From Bacteroides fragilis (lineage in GTDB: Bacteria > Bacteroidota > Bacteroidia > Bacteroidales > Bacteroidaceae): a stretch of DNA of 64,000 bases. Positions 9,258 through 18,343 of this stretch are shown here, piece by piece. Position numbers and translations under genes: made by a program. Below the pieces are notes generated by a model. The model was not told the DNA's origin. It made no database searches and was given only the letters and a program-made list of their open reading frames with translations. The number at the start of each line of letters is the position of its first letter. Position 1 is the stretch's first letter. The stretch spans positions 62,001 through 126,000 of the forward strand of contig NZ_SZUU01000006.1 in assembly GCF_019583405.1 (NCBI RefSeq), written 5' to 3'.

Positions 9258-10850
9258 ATGGAAGAAATAAAATACATAGAACCCGCAGCACTACACGACG
9301 AGATGCTGCGTCTGCGTAACGAAAAGCAGATGGACTTTCTCGAAAGCCTGACAGGCATGGACTGGGGAGTGGCAGAGGAAGGCGACGCACCGAACGTAAC
9401 CCGGGGACTTGGAGTAGTCTACCATCTGGAATCAACCGTAACCGGCGAACGCATCGCTGTAAAAACATCCACAGATAACCGCGAAACTCCGGAAATCCCT
9501 TCCGTCAGTGACATCTGGAAAGCGGCTGACTTCAACGAACGTGAAGTATTCGACTATTATGGCATTGTATTCATCGGACATCCCGACATGCGACGCCTTT
9601 ATCTGCGTAACGACTGGGTAGGATATCCGATGCGTAAAGATAATAATCCGGAAAAGGATAACCCATTGCGTATGGATAATGAAGAGACCTATGACACCAC
9701 GCAGGAAATAGAACTGAACCCGGACGGAACTTACCAAACCCAGGAGAATGTCATCTTTGATGACCGTGAATATGTAGTCAATATCGGACCACAACACCCG
9801 GCCACCCACGGAGTAATGCGTTTCCGCGTATCGCTTGAAGGCGAAACCATCAGGAAACTCGATGCCAACTGCGGCTACATCCACCGGGGAATTGAGAAGA
9901 TGAACGAAAGCCTCACCTACCCGCAAACCCTTGCACTGACCGACCGGCTCGATTATTTAGGAGCACACCAGAACCGCCATGCCCTTTGTATGTGCATCGA
10001 AAAGGCAATGGGAATCGAAGTCAGCGAACGTGTGAAGTACATCCGTACCATTATGGACGAACTTCAGCGTATCGACTCCCACCTGCTGTTCTATTCGTGC
10101 CTCGCGATGGACTTGGGAGCACTGACCGCTTTCTTCTACGGTTTCCGTGACCGTGAGATGATTCTGGACATGTTCGAAGAGACCTGTGGCGGACGTCTGA
10201 TTATGAACTATAATACTATTGGTGGGGTACAAGCGGATCTACACCCGAACTTCATCCCGAGAGTGAAAAAATTCATCCCCTACATGCGTGGCATCATTCA
10301 CGAATATCACGACGTATTTACCGGCAACGTCATTGCCCGGCAGCGCCTGAAAGGTGTAGGCGTACTGAGCCGCGAAGATGCTATCTCCTTCGGATGCACC
10401 GGTGGTACGGGCCGTGCCAGCGGATGGGCATGCGATGTGCGCAAACGTATGCCTTATGGTGTATATGACAAAGTGGATTTTAAAGAGATCGTTTACACCG
10501 AAGGTGACTCTTTTGCCCGCTACATGGTACGTATGGATGAAATTATGGAAAGTCTGAACATCATCGAACAGTTGATAGACAACATTCCGGAAGGACCGAT
10601 ACAGGAGAAGATGAAACCTATCATCCGGGTGCCGGAGGGAAGTTACTACACTGCTGTCGAAGGCAGCCGAGGTGAATTCGGGGTATTCCTCGAGAGCCAC
10701 GGAGACAAGACCCCCTACCGCCTGCATTACCGTTCGACGGGACTGCCATTGGTTTCGGCTGTCGATACCATCTGCCGGGGAGCCAAGATTGCCGACCTGA
10801 TCGCCATTGGCGGAACGCTGGACTATGTGGTGCCGGATATCGACAGATAA
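9258..10850 (+). CDS. nuoCD: NADH-quinone oxidoreductase-like fused subunit C/D
   Basis: 530 residues joining two hydrophilic-arm subunits. Residues 1-145 are NuoC (EREVFDYYGIVFIGHPDMRR); residues ~170-530 are NuoD, the 49-kDa subunit, with the quinone-site segment NIGPQHPATHGVMRF, the GYIHRGIEKM segment and the C-terminal DYVVPDIDR typical of the family. The fusion is natural in several lineages including Bacteroidetes. With NuoB and NuoI it makes the connecting module; the NADH-oxidising module is not encoded here. Confidence 0.95.
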   Translation: MEEIKYIEPAALHDEMLRLRNEKQMDFLESLTGMDWGVAEEGDAPNVTRGLGVVYHLESTVTGERIAVKTSTDNRETPEIPSVSDIWKAADFNEREVFDYYGIVFIGHPDMRRLYLRNDWVGYPMRKDNNPEKDNPLRMDNEETYDTTQEIELNPDGTYQTQENVIFDDREYVVNIGPQHPATHGVMRFRVSLEGETIRKLDANCGYIHRGIEKMNESLTYPQTLALTDRLDYLGAHQNRHALCMCIEKAMGIEVSERVKYIRTIMDELQRIDSHLLFYSCLAMDLGALTAFFYGFRDREMILDMFEETCGGRLIMNYNTIGGVQADLHPNFIPRVKKFIPYMRGIIHEYHDVFTGNVIARQRLKGVGVLSREDAISFGCTGGTGRASGWACDVRKRMPYGVYDKVDFKEIVYTEGDSFARYMVRMDEIMESLNIIEQLIDNIPEGPIQEKMKPIIRVPEGSYYTAVEGSRGEFGVFLESHGDKTPYRLHYRSTGLPLVSAVDTICRGAKIADLIAIGGTLDYVVPDIDR

Positions 10851-10885
10851 GTAAATAGTAAATCGTCTAATCGTAAATATAGCAT

Positions 10886-11962
10886 ATGTTTGACTTTAGT
10901 ATAATAACAAGCTGGATACACCAGACGCTGACCTCCGTCATGCCGGAGGGGCTGGCTGTATTCATTGAATGTGTCGTAATCGGGGTGTGCATTGTGGCCC
11001 TGTACGCCATACTTGCCATTCTCCTTATTTATATGGAGCGTAAGGTGTGCGGTTTCTTCCAGTGCCGTCTGGGACCGAACCGTGTAGGAAAGTGGGGAAG
11101 CATCCAGGTACTCTGTGACGTGCTCAAGATGATGACCAAAGAAATCATCGAGCTGAAACACTCGGATAAATTCCTCTATAACCTGGCTCCGTTCATGGTG
11201 ATTATCGCTTCGTTTCTCACCTTCTCCTGCCTGCCCATCAGCAAGGGGCTGGAAGTGCTGGACTTCAACGTGGGTGTATTCTTCCTATTGGCGGCTTCGA
11301 GCATCGGTGTGGTAGGTATCCTGCTGGCCGGATGGGGCTCGAACAACAAGTTCTCACTGATCGGTGCCATGCGAAGCGGTGCACAGATCATCAGCTACGA
11401 ACTGTCCGTGGGACTCAGTATCCTGACGATGGTGGTACTGATGGGTACCATGCAGTTCTCTGAAATCGTAGAGAGCCAGGCCAACGGATGGTTTATATTC
11501 AAGGGACACATCCCGGCGGTGATCGCCTTCATTATCTACCTGATAGCCGGAAACGCAGAATGTAACCGCGGCCCGTTCGACCTTCCCGAAGCGGAAAGTG
11601 AGTTGACAGCGGGCTACCATACCGAATATTCGGGTATGCACTTCGGATTCTTCTATCTGGCCGAATACCTGAATATGTTTATCGTAGCCGCCGTAGCTTC
11701 CACCATCTTCCTCGGAGGCTGGATGCCGTTGCATATCGTCGGTCTGGACGGATTCAATGCCGTAATGGATTACATCCCGGGCTTCATCTGGTTCTTTGGC
11801 AAGGCATTCTTCGTGGTATTCCTGCTGATGTGGATCAAGTGGACTTTTCCACGTCTGCGCATTGATCAGATATTGAATCTGGAATGGAAATATCTGGTGC
11901 CCATTTCGATGGTCAATCTGGTAATCATGGTATTAATCGTAGTCTTCGGACTGCACTTCTAA
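10886..11962 (+). CDS. nuoH: NADH-quinone oxidoreductase-like subunit H
   Basis: 358 residues, eight membrane helices. NuoH contacts NuoB and NuoD and forms much of the quinone chamber and the first proton path. Family motifs are [20 protein letters not shown] near residue 50, the acidic loop [20 protein letters not shown] near 230 and [13 protein letters not shown] near 315. It starts 35 bp after nuoCD in the same operon. Confidence 0.95.
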   Translation: MFDFSIITSWIHQTLTSVMPEGLAVFIECVVIGVCIVALYAILAILLIYMERKVCGFFQCRLGPNRVGKWGSIQVLCDVLKMMTKEIIELKHSDKFLYNLAPFMVIIASFLTFSCLPISKGLEVLDFNVGVFFLLAASSIGVVGILLAGWGSNNKFSLIGAMRSGAQIISYELSVGLSILTMVVLMGTMQFSEIVESQANGWFIFKGHIPAVIAFIIYLIAGNAECNRGPFDLPEAESELTAGYHTEYSGMHFGFFYLAEYLNMFIVAAVASTIFLGGWMPLHIVGLDGFNAVMDYIPGFIWFFGKAFFVVFLLMWIKWTFPRLRIDQILNLEWKYLVPISMVNLVIMVLIVVFGLHF

Positions 11963-11978
11963 CCCGGAGGACTGAAAA

Positions 11979-12458
11979 ATGAAGAATGAAGAATATACAT
12001 ATTTAGGTGGCCTGATGCAAGGCATCGGCTCCCTGCTGACGGGTATGAAAACCACCATCAAGGTGTATTTCCGGAAGAAAGTAACCGAACAATACCCGGA
12101 AAACCGTGCAGAACTCAAGATGTTCGACCGTTTCCGCGGTACATTGACCATGCCTCACAACGAAAACAATGAGCATCGCTGCGTGGCCTGCGGACTGTGC
12201 CAGATGGCATGTCCGAACAATACCATCAAAGTGACCAGTGAGACCGTTGAAACGGAAGAGGGTAAAAAGAAGAAAATACTGGCAAAGTATGAGTACGACC
12301 TCGGCTCGTGTATCTTCTGCCAGCTATGTGTCAATGCCTGCCCGCACGACGCAATCACCTTCGACCAGGTATTTGAGCATGCCGTATTCGACCGGAGCAA
12401 GCTCATCCTGCAGCTCAATCACGAAGGCAGTAAAGTAATCGAAAAGAAAAAAGAATAA
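11979..12458 (+). CDS. nuoI: NADH-quinone oxidoreductase-like subunit I
   Basis: 159 residues, a two-cluster ferredoxin-like subunit. Both 4Fe-4S motifs are complete: CVACGLCQMACPNN and CIFCQLCVNACPHD. They carry clusters N6a and N6b, which deliver electrons to N2 in NuoB. The first helix lies on the membrane surface next to NuoH. The ends are Lys-rich. As NuoEFG are absent from the operon, NuoI would be the outermost electron carrier of the visible set and the likely docking point for an alternative donor. Confidence 0.94.
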   Translation: MKNEEYTYLGGLMQGIGSLLTGMKTTIKVYFRKKVTEQYPENRAELKMFDRFRGTLTMPHNENNEHRCVACGLCQMACPNNTIKVTSETVETEEGKKKKILAKYEYDLGSCIFCQLCVNACPHDAITFDQVFEHAVFDRSKLILQLNHEGSKVIEKKKE

Positions 12459-12464
12459 AAGAAT

Positions 12465-12977
12465 ATGGGACTTACACTTGAAACAGTAGTATTCTACTTT
12501 CTGGCAGTGTTCATCATTGCCATGTCCATACTGACGGTGACTACACAACGCATCGTACGTTCGGCCACCTATCTGCTGTTTGTGCTTTTCGGCACAGCAG
12601 GCATCTACTTTCTGTTGGGGTATACTTTCCTCGGATCGGTACAGATCATGGTCTATGCCGGAGGTATTGTGGTGCTCTACGTATTCTCCATCCTGCTGAC
12701 GAGTGGAGAAGGTGACCGGGCGGCTCACCTGAAACGGAGTAAATTCCTGGCGGGACTCGCCACGACCATAGTAGGCGCGGCACTGGTGCTCTTTATCACA
12801 CTGACCCACAAATTCGTACCGACAAGCGATCCGGAACCGGTAGAAATCAGTATCAAGACCATCGGGCATGCACTGCTAAGCAGCGGCAAATATGGATATG
12901 TATTGCCTTTCGAAGCAGTCAGCATATTGTTGCTGGCTTGTATCGTAGGCGGATTATTAATTGCACGTAAAAGATAG
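12465..12977 (+). CDS. nuoJ: NADH-quinone oxidoreductase-like subunit J
   Basis: 170 residues with five membrane helices and the family segments TTQRIVRSATYLLFVL and GSVQIMVYAGGIVVLYVF, the latter the pi-bulge helix that rotates during turnover. It follows nuoI by 6 bp and precedes nuoK by 9 bp, the usual order in complex I operons. Confidence 0.93.
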   Translation: MGLTLETVVFYFLAVFIIAMSILTVTTQRIVRSATYLLFVLFGTAGIYFLLGYTFLGSVQIMVYAGGIVVLYVFSILLTSGEGDRAAHLKRSKFLAGLATTIVGAALVLFITLTHKFVPTSDPEPVEISIKTIGHALLSSGKYGYVLPFEAVSILLLACIVGGLLIARKR

Positions 12978-12986
12978 AAAGATATG

Positions 12987-13295
12987 ATGATACACATGGA
13001 ATATTATCTGGTGGTTTCTACCATCATGATGTTTGCAGGAATATACGGATTCTTCACCCGGCGCAACACACTTGCAATCCTGATCTCTGTGGAACTGATG
13101 CTGAATGCGACCGATATCAACTTTGCCGTATTCAACCGTTTCCTTTTCCCCGGAGAACTGGAAGGATACTTCTTTGCCCTGTTCTCCATCGCCATCTCGG
13201 CTGCGGAAACGGCTATCGCCATTGCCATCATGATTAATATTTACCGCAATATACGCAGTATACAGGTAAAGAATCTCGATGAATTAAAATGGTAG
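12987..13295 (+). CDS. nuoK: NADH-quinone oxidoreductase-like subunit K
   Basis: 102 residues from ATG 12987; ATGs at 12984 and 12996 are alternatives and the choice rests only on typical length. Three membrane helices with the conserved acidic residues in VELMLNATDINF (helix 2) and AISAAETAIAIAIMINI (helix 3), which carry protons between the antiporter-like subunits. The family is MrpC-like. nuoL follows after 56 bp. Confidence 0.93.
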   Translation: MIHMEYYLVVSTIMMFAGIYGFFTRRNTLAILISVELMLNATDINFAVFNRFLFPGELEGYFFALFSIAISAAETAIAIAIMINIYRNIRSIQVKNLDELKW

Positions 13296-13351
13296 GCAGA
13301 GCATACCTCCTGCAGTATAAACATAGTATAATATACAACAACAGATAGATT

Positions 13352-15262
13352 ATGGAATATACAATTCTGATTCTTCTTCTCCCCTTCCTCTCCTTCCTGA
13401 CAACAGGGATAGGAGGCAAGTGGATGAGCCACCGGACAGCGGGCACCATTGGCACGCTGGTATTGGCAGCGGTGACCGTACTTTCGTACATCACGGCCAT
13501 ACAATACTTTTCGGCTCCCCGCCTGGCGGACGGAACGTTCGCCACGCTCATTCCTTATAACTTCGAATGGCTTCCGTTTACGGAGACACTGACATTCAAC
13601 CTGGGCATCCTGCTCGACCCTATTTCGGTAATGATGCTGATCGTGATCTCCACTGTCAGCCTGATGGTACATATCTACTCCTTCGGTTATATGAAAGGTG
13701 AACGGGGATTCCAGCGATACTACGCATTCCTATCCTTGTTCACCATGTCGATGCTCGGACTGGTAGTGGCAACCAATATCTTCCAGATGTATTTGTTCTG
13801 GGAACTGGTAGGCGTATCTTCTTACCTGCTGATAGGCTTCTACTATACCCGCCCGGCAGCCATTGCCGCCAGCAAAAAGGCGTTCATCGTAACCCGCTTC
13901 GCCGACCTGGGATTCCTGATCGGTATCCTGCTATACGGATATTACGGAGGGACATTCGGCTTCACTCCCGACACAGTTTCGATGTTGAGCGGTGGTGCCG
14001 GTATGTTGCCTTTGGCCCTCGGACTGATGTTTGTCGGCGGTGCCGGCAAGAGTGCCATGTTCCCGCTGCACATCTGGTTACCGGATGCCATGGAAGGTCC
14101 GACTCCTGTCAGTGCATTGATTCATGCCGCTACCATGGTGGTAGCCGGTGTCTATCTGGTGGCACGCATGTTCCCGCTCTTCATCGAATATGCCCCGGAC
14201 GTACTGCACCTGATCGGATGGGTGGGCGCTTTCACTGCGTTTTATGCAGCCAGCGTGGCTTGCGTACAGAGTGATATCAAGCGTGTACTTGCTTTTTCCA
14301 CCATCTCACAAATCGGCTTTATGATTGTGGCATTAGGTGTCTGCACCTCTTCCGACCCGCATCACGGAGGACTGGGCTATATGGCTGCCATGTTCCATCT
14401 TTTCACACATGCCATGTTCAAGGCATTGCTCTTCCTGGGTGCCGGCAGCATCATTCATGCCGTACATTCCAACGAGATGTCCGCCATGGGCGGACTCCGC
14501 AAGTACATGCCGATTACGCATATCACCTTCCTGATAGCCTGTCTTGCCATCGCGGGTATCCCTCTGTTCTCGGGTTTCTTCTCTAAAGATGAAATTCTGG
14601 CAGCTTGCTTCCAGTACAGCCCTGTGATGGGTTGGGTAATGACCGTCATCGCAGCTATGACTGCCTTCTATATGTTCCGTCTCTACTACGGCATTTTCTG
14701 GGCCGGCGTAACGCCCGGACAAAAGTCGGCAAGCAATGGAGCAAGTGACGCACACACTCCACACGAGTCTCCCCTCACCATGACTGTTCCGTTAATCTTC
14801 CTGGCTGCCGTCACTTGTGTGGCCGGTTTCATTCCTTTCGGACATTTCATCAGTGCCAACGGTGAATCGTATACCATCCATCTGGAAACTTCAGTGGCCG
14901 TCACCAGCGTAGTAATTGCCGTAGCATCCATCGCCCTGGCCACTTGCATGTACCTGCGTCCGCAACAGCCATTGGCAGATAAACTTGCCAAACGGTTCGC
15001 CGGACTGCACCGGGCAGCCTATCACCGTTTCTATATCGACGAAGTATATCAATTCATCACGCACCGCATCATCTTCCGTTGCATCTCTACACCGATCGCT
15101 TGGTTCGACCGCCACGTAGTAGACGGATTCTTCAACTTCATAGCTTGGGGAACCCACGCCACAAGCGACGAGATACGGGGACTGCAAAGCGGACGCGTAC
15201 AGCAATACGCTTACGTATTCTTGCTTGGAGCATTGATACTGATCTTAATATTAATCTTATAA
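13352..15262 (+). CDS. nuoL: NADH-quinone oxidoreductase-like subunit L
   Basis: 636 residues, the distal antiporter-like proton pump. Family landmarks are FWELVGVSSYLLIGFYY with the key glutamate, GKSAMFPLHIWLPDAMEGPTP near residue 230 with the key lysine, and FSTISQIGFM near 318. The C-terminal part has the long lateral helix and a final membrane anchor (VFLLGALILILILIL). Length is normal, slightly longer than E. coli NuoL. Confidence 0.95.
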   Translation: MEYTILILLLPFLSFLTTGIGGKWMSHRTAGTIGTLVLAAVTVLSYITAIQYFSAPRLADGTFATLIPYNFEWLPFTETLTFNLGILLDPISVMMLIVISTVSLMVHIYSFGYMKGERGFQRYYAFLSLFTMSMLGLVVATNIFQMYLFWELVGVSSYLLIGFYYTRPAAIAASKKAFIVTRFADLGFLIGILLYGYYGGTFGFTPDTVSMLSGGAGMLPLALGLMFVGGAGKSAMFPLHIWLPDAMEGPTPVSALIHAATMVVAGVYLVARMFPLFIEYAPDVLHLIGWVGAFTAFYAASVACVQSDIKRVLAFSTISQIGFMIVALGVCTSSDPHHGGLGYMAAMFHLFTHAMFKALLFLGAGSIIHAVHSNEMSAMGGLRKYMPITHITFLIACLAIAGIPLFSGFFSKDEILAACFQYSPVMGWVMTVIAAMTAFYMFRLYYGIFWAGVTPGQKSASNGASDAHTPHESPLTMTVPLIFLAAVTCVAGFIPFGHFISANGESYTIHLETSVAVTSVVIAVASIALATCMYLRPQQPLADKLAKRFAGLHRAAYHRFYIDEVYQFITHRIIFRCISTPIAWFDRHVVDGFFNFIAWGTHATSDEIRGLQSGRVQQYAYVFLLGALILILILIL

Positions 15263-15274
15263 AGCACAAAAGAT

Positions 15275-16759
15275 ATGAACTTTTTATCCTTATTCGTACT
15301 CATTCCTCTGCTGATGCTTGGCGGGTTATACCTTGCCAAAGGCATTAAAGCCATCCGTGGAGTGATGGTAGCGGGAAGTACAGCGTTGCTTATCCTGAGT
15401 ATTGTGCTGACGTTCCTTTATTTAGGCGAGCGCCAGGCAGGAGCCACAGCCGAAATGCTGTTCCGTGCCGACACAGTATGGTATGCTCCCCTCCACATAT
15501 CCTATTCGGTAGGAGTCGACGGAATATCGGTAGCCATGCTGCTGCTTAGTGCCGTCATTGTTTTCACCGGTACCTTCGCTTCCTGGAAGCTGCAACCGCT
15601 GACCAAAGAATACTTCCTGTGGTTCACACTCCTGTCGATGGGAGTATTCGGATTCTTCATCTCCATCGATCTGTTCACCATGTTCATGTTCTACGAGATC
15701 GCGTTGATCCCGATGTATCTGCTGATCGGTGTATGGGGCTCGGGACGCAAGGAATACGCAGCCATGAAGCTGACCCTGATGTTGATGGGTGGTTCGGCTT
15801 TCTTGCTGATCGGTATTCTGGGCATATTCTTCGGTGCCGGCGGAACGACAATGAACATTCTCGAAATAGCCCGGCTGCACAACATCCCATTTGCACAACA
15901 GTGCATTTGGTTCCCGCTCACCTTCCTGGGATTCGGCGTACTGGGCGCACTCTTTCCTTTCCACACATGGAGCCCCGACGGTCATGCCTCGGCACCGACT
16001 GCCGTCTCCATGCTGCATGCCGGCGTACTGATGAAACTGGGAGGTTACGGATGTTTCCGCATCGCCATGTACCTGATGCCGGAAGCTGCCAACGAACTGG
16101 GCTGGATCTTCCTGATCCTGACAGGTATATCGGTTGTATACGGTGCCTTCAGCGCTTGTGTGCAAACCGACCTGAAGTATATTAATGCCTACTCGTCAGT
16201 GAGCCACTGTGGTCTGGTGCTCTTCGCTATCCTGATGATGAACCAGACAGCCGCCACCGGTGCAGTGCTCCAGATGCTCAGCCACGGGTTAATGACAGCA
16301 TTGTTCTTCGCCCTCATCGGTATGATATACGGACGTACACATACCCGCGACGTACGCGAGTTGAACGGACTGATGAAAGTGATGCCGTTCCTCAGTGTCT
16401 GCTATGTAATTGCCGGACTTGCCAACCTGGGACTTCCGGGACTCAGCGGCTTCGTAGCCGAGATGACCATCTTTGTCGGTTCATTCCAGAACTTCGATGT
16501 GTTCCACCGCACACTGACCATTATCGCTTGTTCATCCATTGTCATTACTGCGGTCTATATCCTCCGGCTGGTAGGCAAGATTCTGTATGGGACTTGTACC
16601 AACAAGCATCACCTGGCACTGACAGACGCAACTTGGGATGAACGCTTCGCCGTTATCTGTCTCATTATTTGTGTTGCCGGACTGGGTATGGCTCCTTTCT
16701 GGGTGAGCCACATGATCGGAGAGAGTGTATTGCCCGTTGTTTCAAATTTAATACCTTAA
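15275..16759 (+). CDS. nuoM: NADH-quinone oxidoreductase-like subunit M
   Basis: 494 residues, antiporter-like proton pump of the membrane arm. It shows MFMFYEIALIPMYLLIG with the conserved Glu, FPFHTWSPDGHASAPT with the quinone-oxidoreductase/Mrp signature, and AYSSVSHCGLVLFA. Fourteen hydrophobic segments can be counted approximately. It starts 12 bp after nuoL and ends 6 bp before nuoN. Confidence 0.95.
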   Translation: MNFLSLFVLIPLLMLGGLYLAKGIKAIRGVMVAGSTALLILSIVLTFLYLGERQAGATAEMLFRADTVWYAPLHISYSVGVDGISVAMLLLSAVIVFTGTFASWKLQPLTKEYFLWFTLLSMGVFGFFISIDLFTMFMFYEIALIPMYLLIGVWGSGRKEYAAMKLTLMLMGGSAFLLIGILGIFFGAGGTTMNILEIARLHNIPFAQQCIWFPLTFLGFGVLGALFPFHTWSPDGHASAPTAVSMLHAGVLMKLGGYGCFRIAMYLMPEAANELGWIFLILTGISVVYGAFSACVQTDLKYINAYSSVSHCGLVLFAILMMNQTAATGAVLQMLSHGLMTALFFALIGMIYGRTHTRDVRELNGLMKVMPFLSVCYVIAGLANLGLPGLSGFVAEMTIFVGSFQNFDVFHRTLTIIACSSIVITAVYILRLVGKILYGTCTNKHHLALTDATWDERFAVICLIICVAGLGMAPFWVSHMIGESVLPVVSNLIP

Positions 16760-16765
16760 ACAAAG

Positions 16766-18205
16766 ATGGATTATTCACAATTTCTACATATGGGAGAGGA
16801 GCTGTCACTGATAGCCGTTATCCTTATTTTATTTGTGGTCGACTTAATTATCTGCCCTGACCAACGAGGAAGTACACTTAAGTCTTCTTCTGTCAGGTCA
16901 CTTACATTGCCGGCTGTTATCTTAATGACTATTCACACTGTCATCAATCTTTTTCCGGGAACACCGGCCGAAGCTTTCGGAGGAATGTATCAATATGCAC
17001 CGATGCATACCATTATTAAGGCAGTACTCAACGTGGGTACAATCATCGTATTATTAATGGCCCATGAATGGCTGAAACGTGAAGATACCAAAATCAAACA
17101 AGGAGAGTTTTATGTACTGACACTATCTACCTTGCTGGGTATGTATTTTATGATTTCCGCGGGACATTTCCTGATGTTTTTCATCGGACTTGAGATGGCA
17201 AGTATTCCCATGGCTGCTCTGGTAGCTTTTGATAAATACCGCCATCATTCGGCTGAAGCCGGTGCCAAGTACATTCTGACCGCTTTGTTCTCAAGCGCAT
17301 TGCTGCTTTATGGTATCTCAATGATATATGGTACAGCCGGAACTTTGTATTTTAATGATCTGCCGGGACACATCAATAGCAATATGCTCCAGGTCATGGC
17401 TTTCGTATTCTTCTTTGCCGGAATGGGATTCAAAATTTCCCTGGTCCCCTTCCATCTCTGGACCGCCGACGTATACGAAGGTGCACCTACGGCCGTGACC
17501 TCCTATTTAAGTGTGATCTCCAAAGGATCGGCAGCTTTCGTGCTGATGACCATCCTGACGAAAGTATTTGCACCGATGACGGCACAATGGCAGGAAGTAC
17601 TGTTCTGGGTAACTATTGCCTCAATCACCATTGCCAATCTCTTTGCCATCCGCCAGCAGAACCTGAAACGTTTCATGGCATTCTCGGCTATCTCTCAGGC
17701 AGGATACATCATGCTGGGTGTCATAGGAGGCAGTGCGATGGGTATGACCGCCCTGGTTTATTATGTACTGGTTTACCTGGCAGCAAACTTAGGTGTGTTC
17801 GCAGTTATCTCGATTGTGGAGCAACGTAGCAACAAGGTAGAAATAAACGACTATAACGGACTGTACCGAACAAATCCCAAACTGGCATTCATCATGACAC
17901 TTGCCCTGTTCTCACTGGCCGGTATCCCTCCGTTTGCGGGTTTCTTCTCCAAGTTCTTCATCTTCATGGCCGCATTCAACAGTGGGTTCCATTTACTGGT
18001 ATTCATTGCCCTGATCAACACAGTAGTTTCACTCTACTACTACCTGCTGATCGTGAAAGCCATGTATATCAATCCCAACGAAGAACCCATCCCCGCTTTC
18101 CGCAGTGACGGTTATACCAAGTTAAGTCTCGCACTTTGTACATTGGGCATCATAGCCTTAGGTATCGCAAGCTGCATCTATCAGGGAATCGATAAGTTTG
18201 CTTAA
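16766..18205 (+). CDS. nuoN: NADH-quinone oxidoreductase-like subunit N
   Basis: 479 residues, third antiporter-like subunit and last gene of the operon. Motifs are [20 protein letters not shown] (key Glu), [20 protein letters not shown] (key Lys region precedes) and [15 protein letters not shown]. The operon then ends in the palindromic repeat at 18210-18323, which may act as terminator. Confidence 0.95.
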   Translation: MDYSQFLHMGEELSLIAVILILFVVDLIICPDQRGSTLKSSSVRSLTLPAVILMTIHTVINLFPGTPAEAFGGMYQYAPMHTIIKAVLNVGTIIVLLMAHEWLKREDTKIKQGEFYVLTLSTLLGMYFMISAGHFLMFFIGLEMASIPMAALVAFDKYRHHSAEAGAKYILTALFSSALLLYGISMIYGTAGTLYFNDLPGHINSNMLQVMAFVFFFAGMGFKISLVPFHLWTADVYEGAPTAVTSYLSVISKGSAAFVLMTILTKVFAPMTAQWQEVLFWVTIASITIANLFAIRQQNLKRFMAFSAISQAGYIMLGVIGGSAMGMTALVYYVLVYLAANLGVFAVISIVEQRSNKVEINDYNGLYRTNPKLAFIMTLALFSLAGIPPFAGFFSKFFIFMAAFNSGFHLLVFIALINTVVSLYYYLLIVKAMYINPNEEPIPAFRSDGYTKLSLALCTLGIIALGIASCIYQGIDKFA

Positions 18206-18209
18206 CCAT

Positions 18210-18323
18210 ATTTCACCACAGAGGACGCAGAGGACACAGAGAAGGAGATAAAGATACGTTATCCATTAGGATAATAATATCTTCGGTTTCCCTCTGCGTC
18301 CTCTGTGTCCTCTGTGGTGAAAT
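18210..18323. repeat. Palindromic CACCACAGAGGACGC repeat, probable two-way terminator
   Basis: The left arm ATTTCACCACAGAGGACGCA begins at 18210 and its near-perfect complement ends at 18323 (TCCTCTGTGGTGAAAT); ~50 bp AT-rich spacer lies between. The arms differ only where GACGC and GACAC swap places. It sits between the ends of nuoN (+) and the histidine kinase (-), where a bidirectional terminator would be expected. It belongs to the same family as the copies at 25430, 60336 and 61893. Confidence 0.75.
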
Positions 18324-18343
18324 GTCTTTTGCTATGAAAGCCC

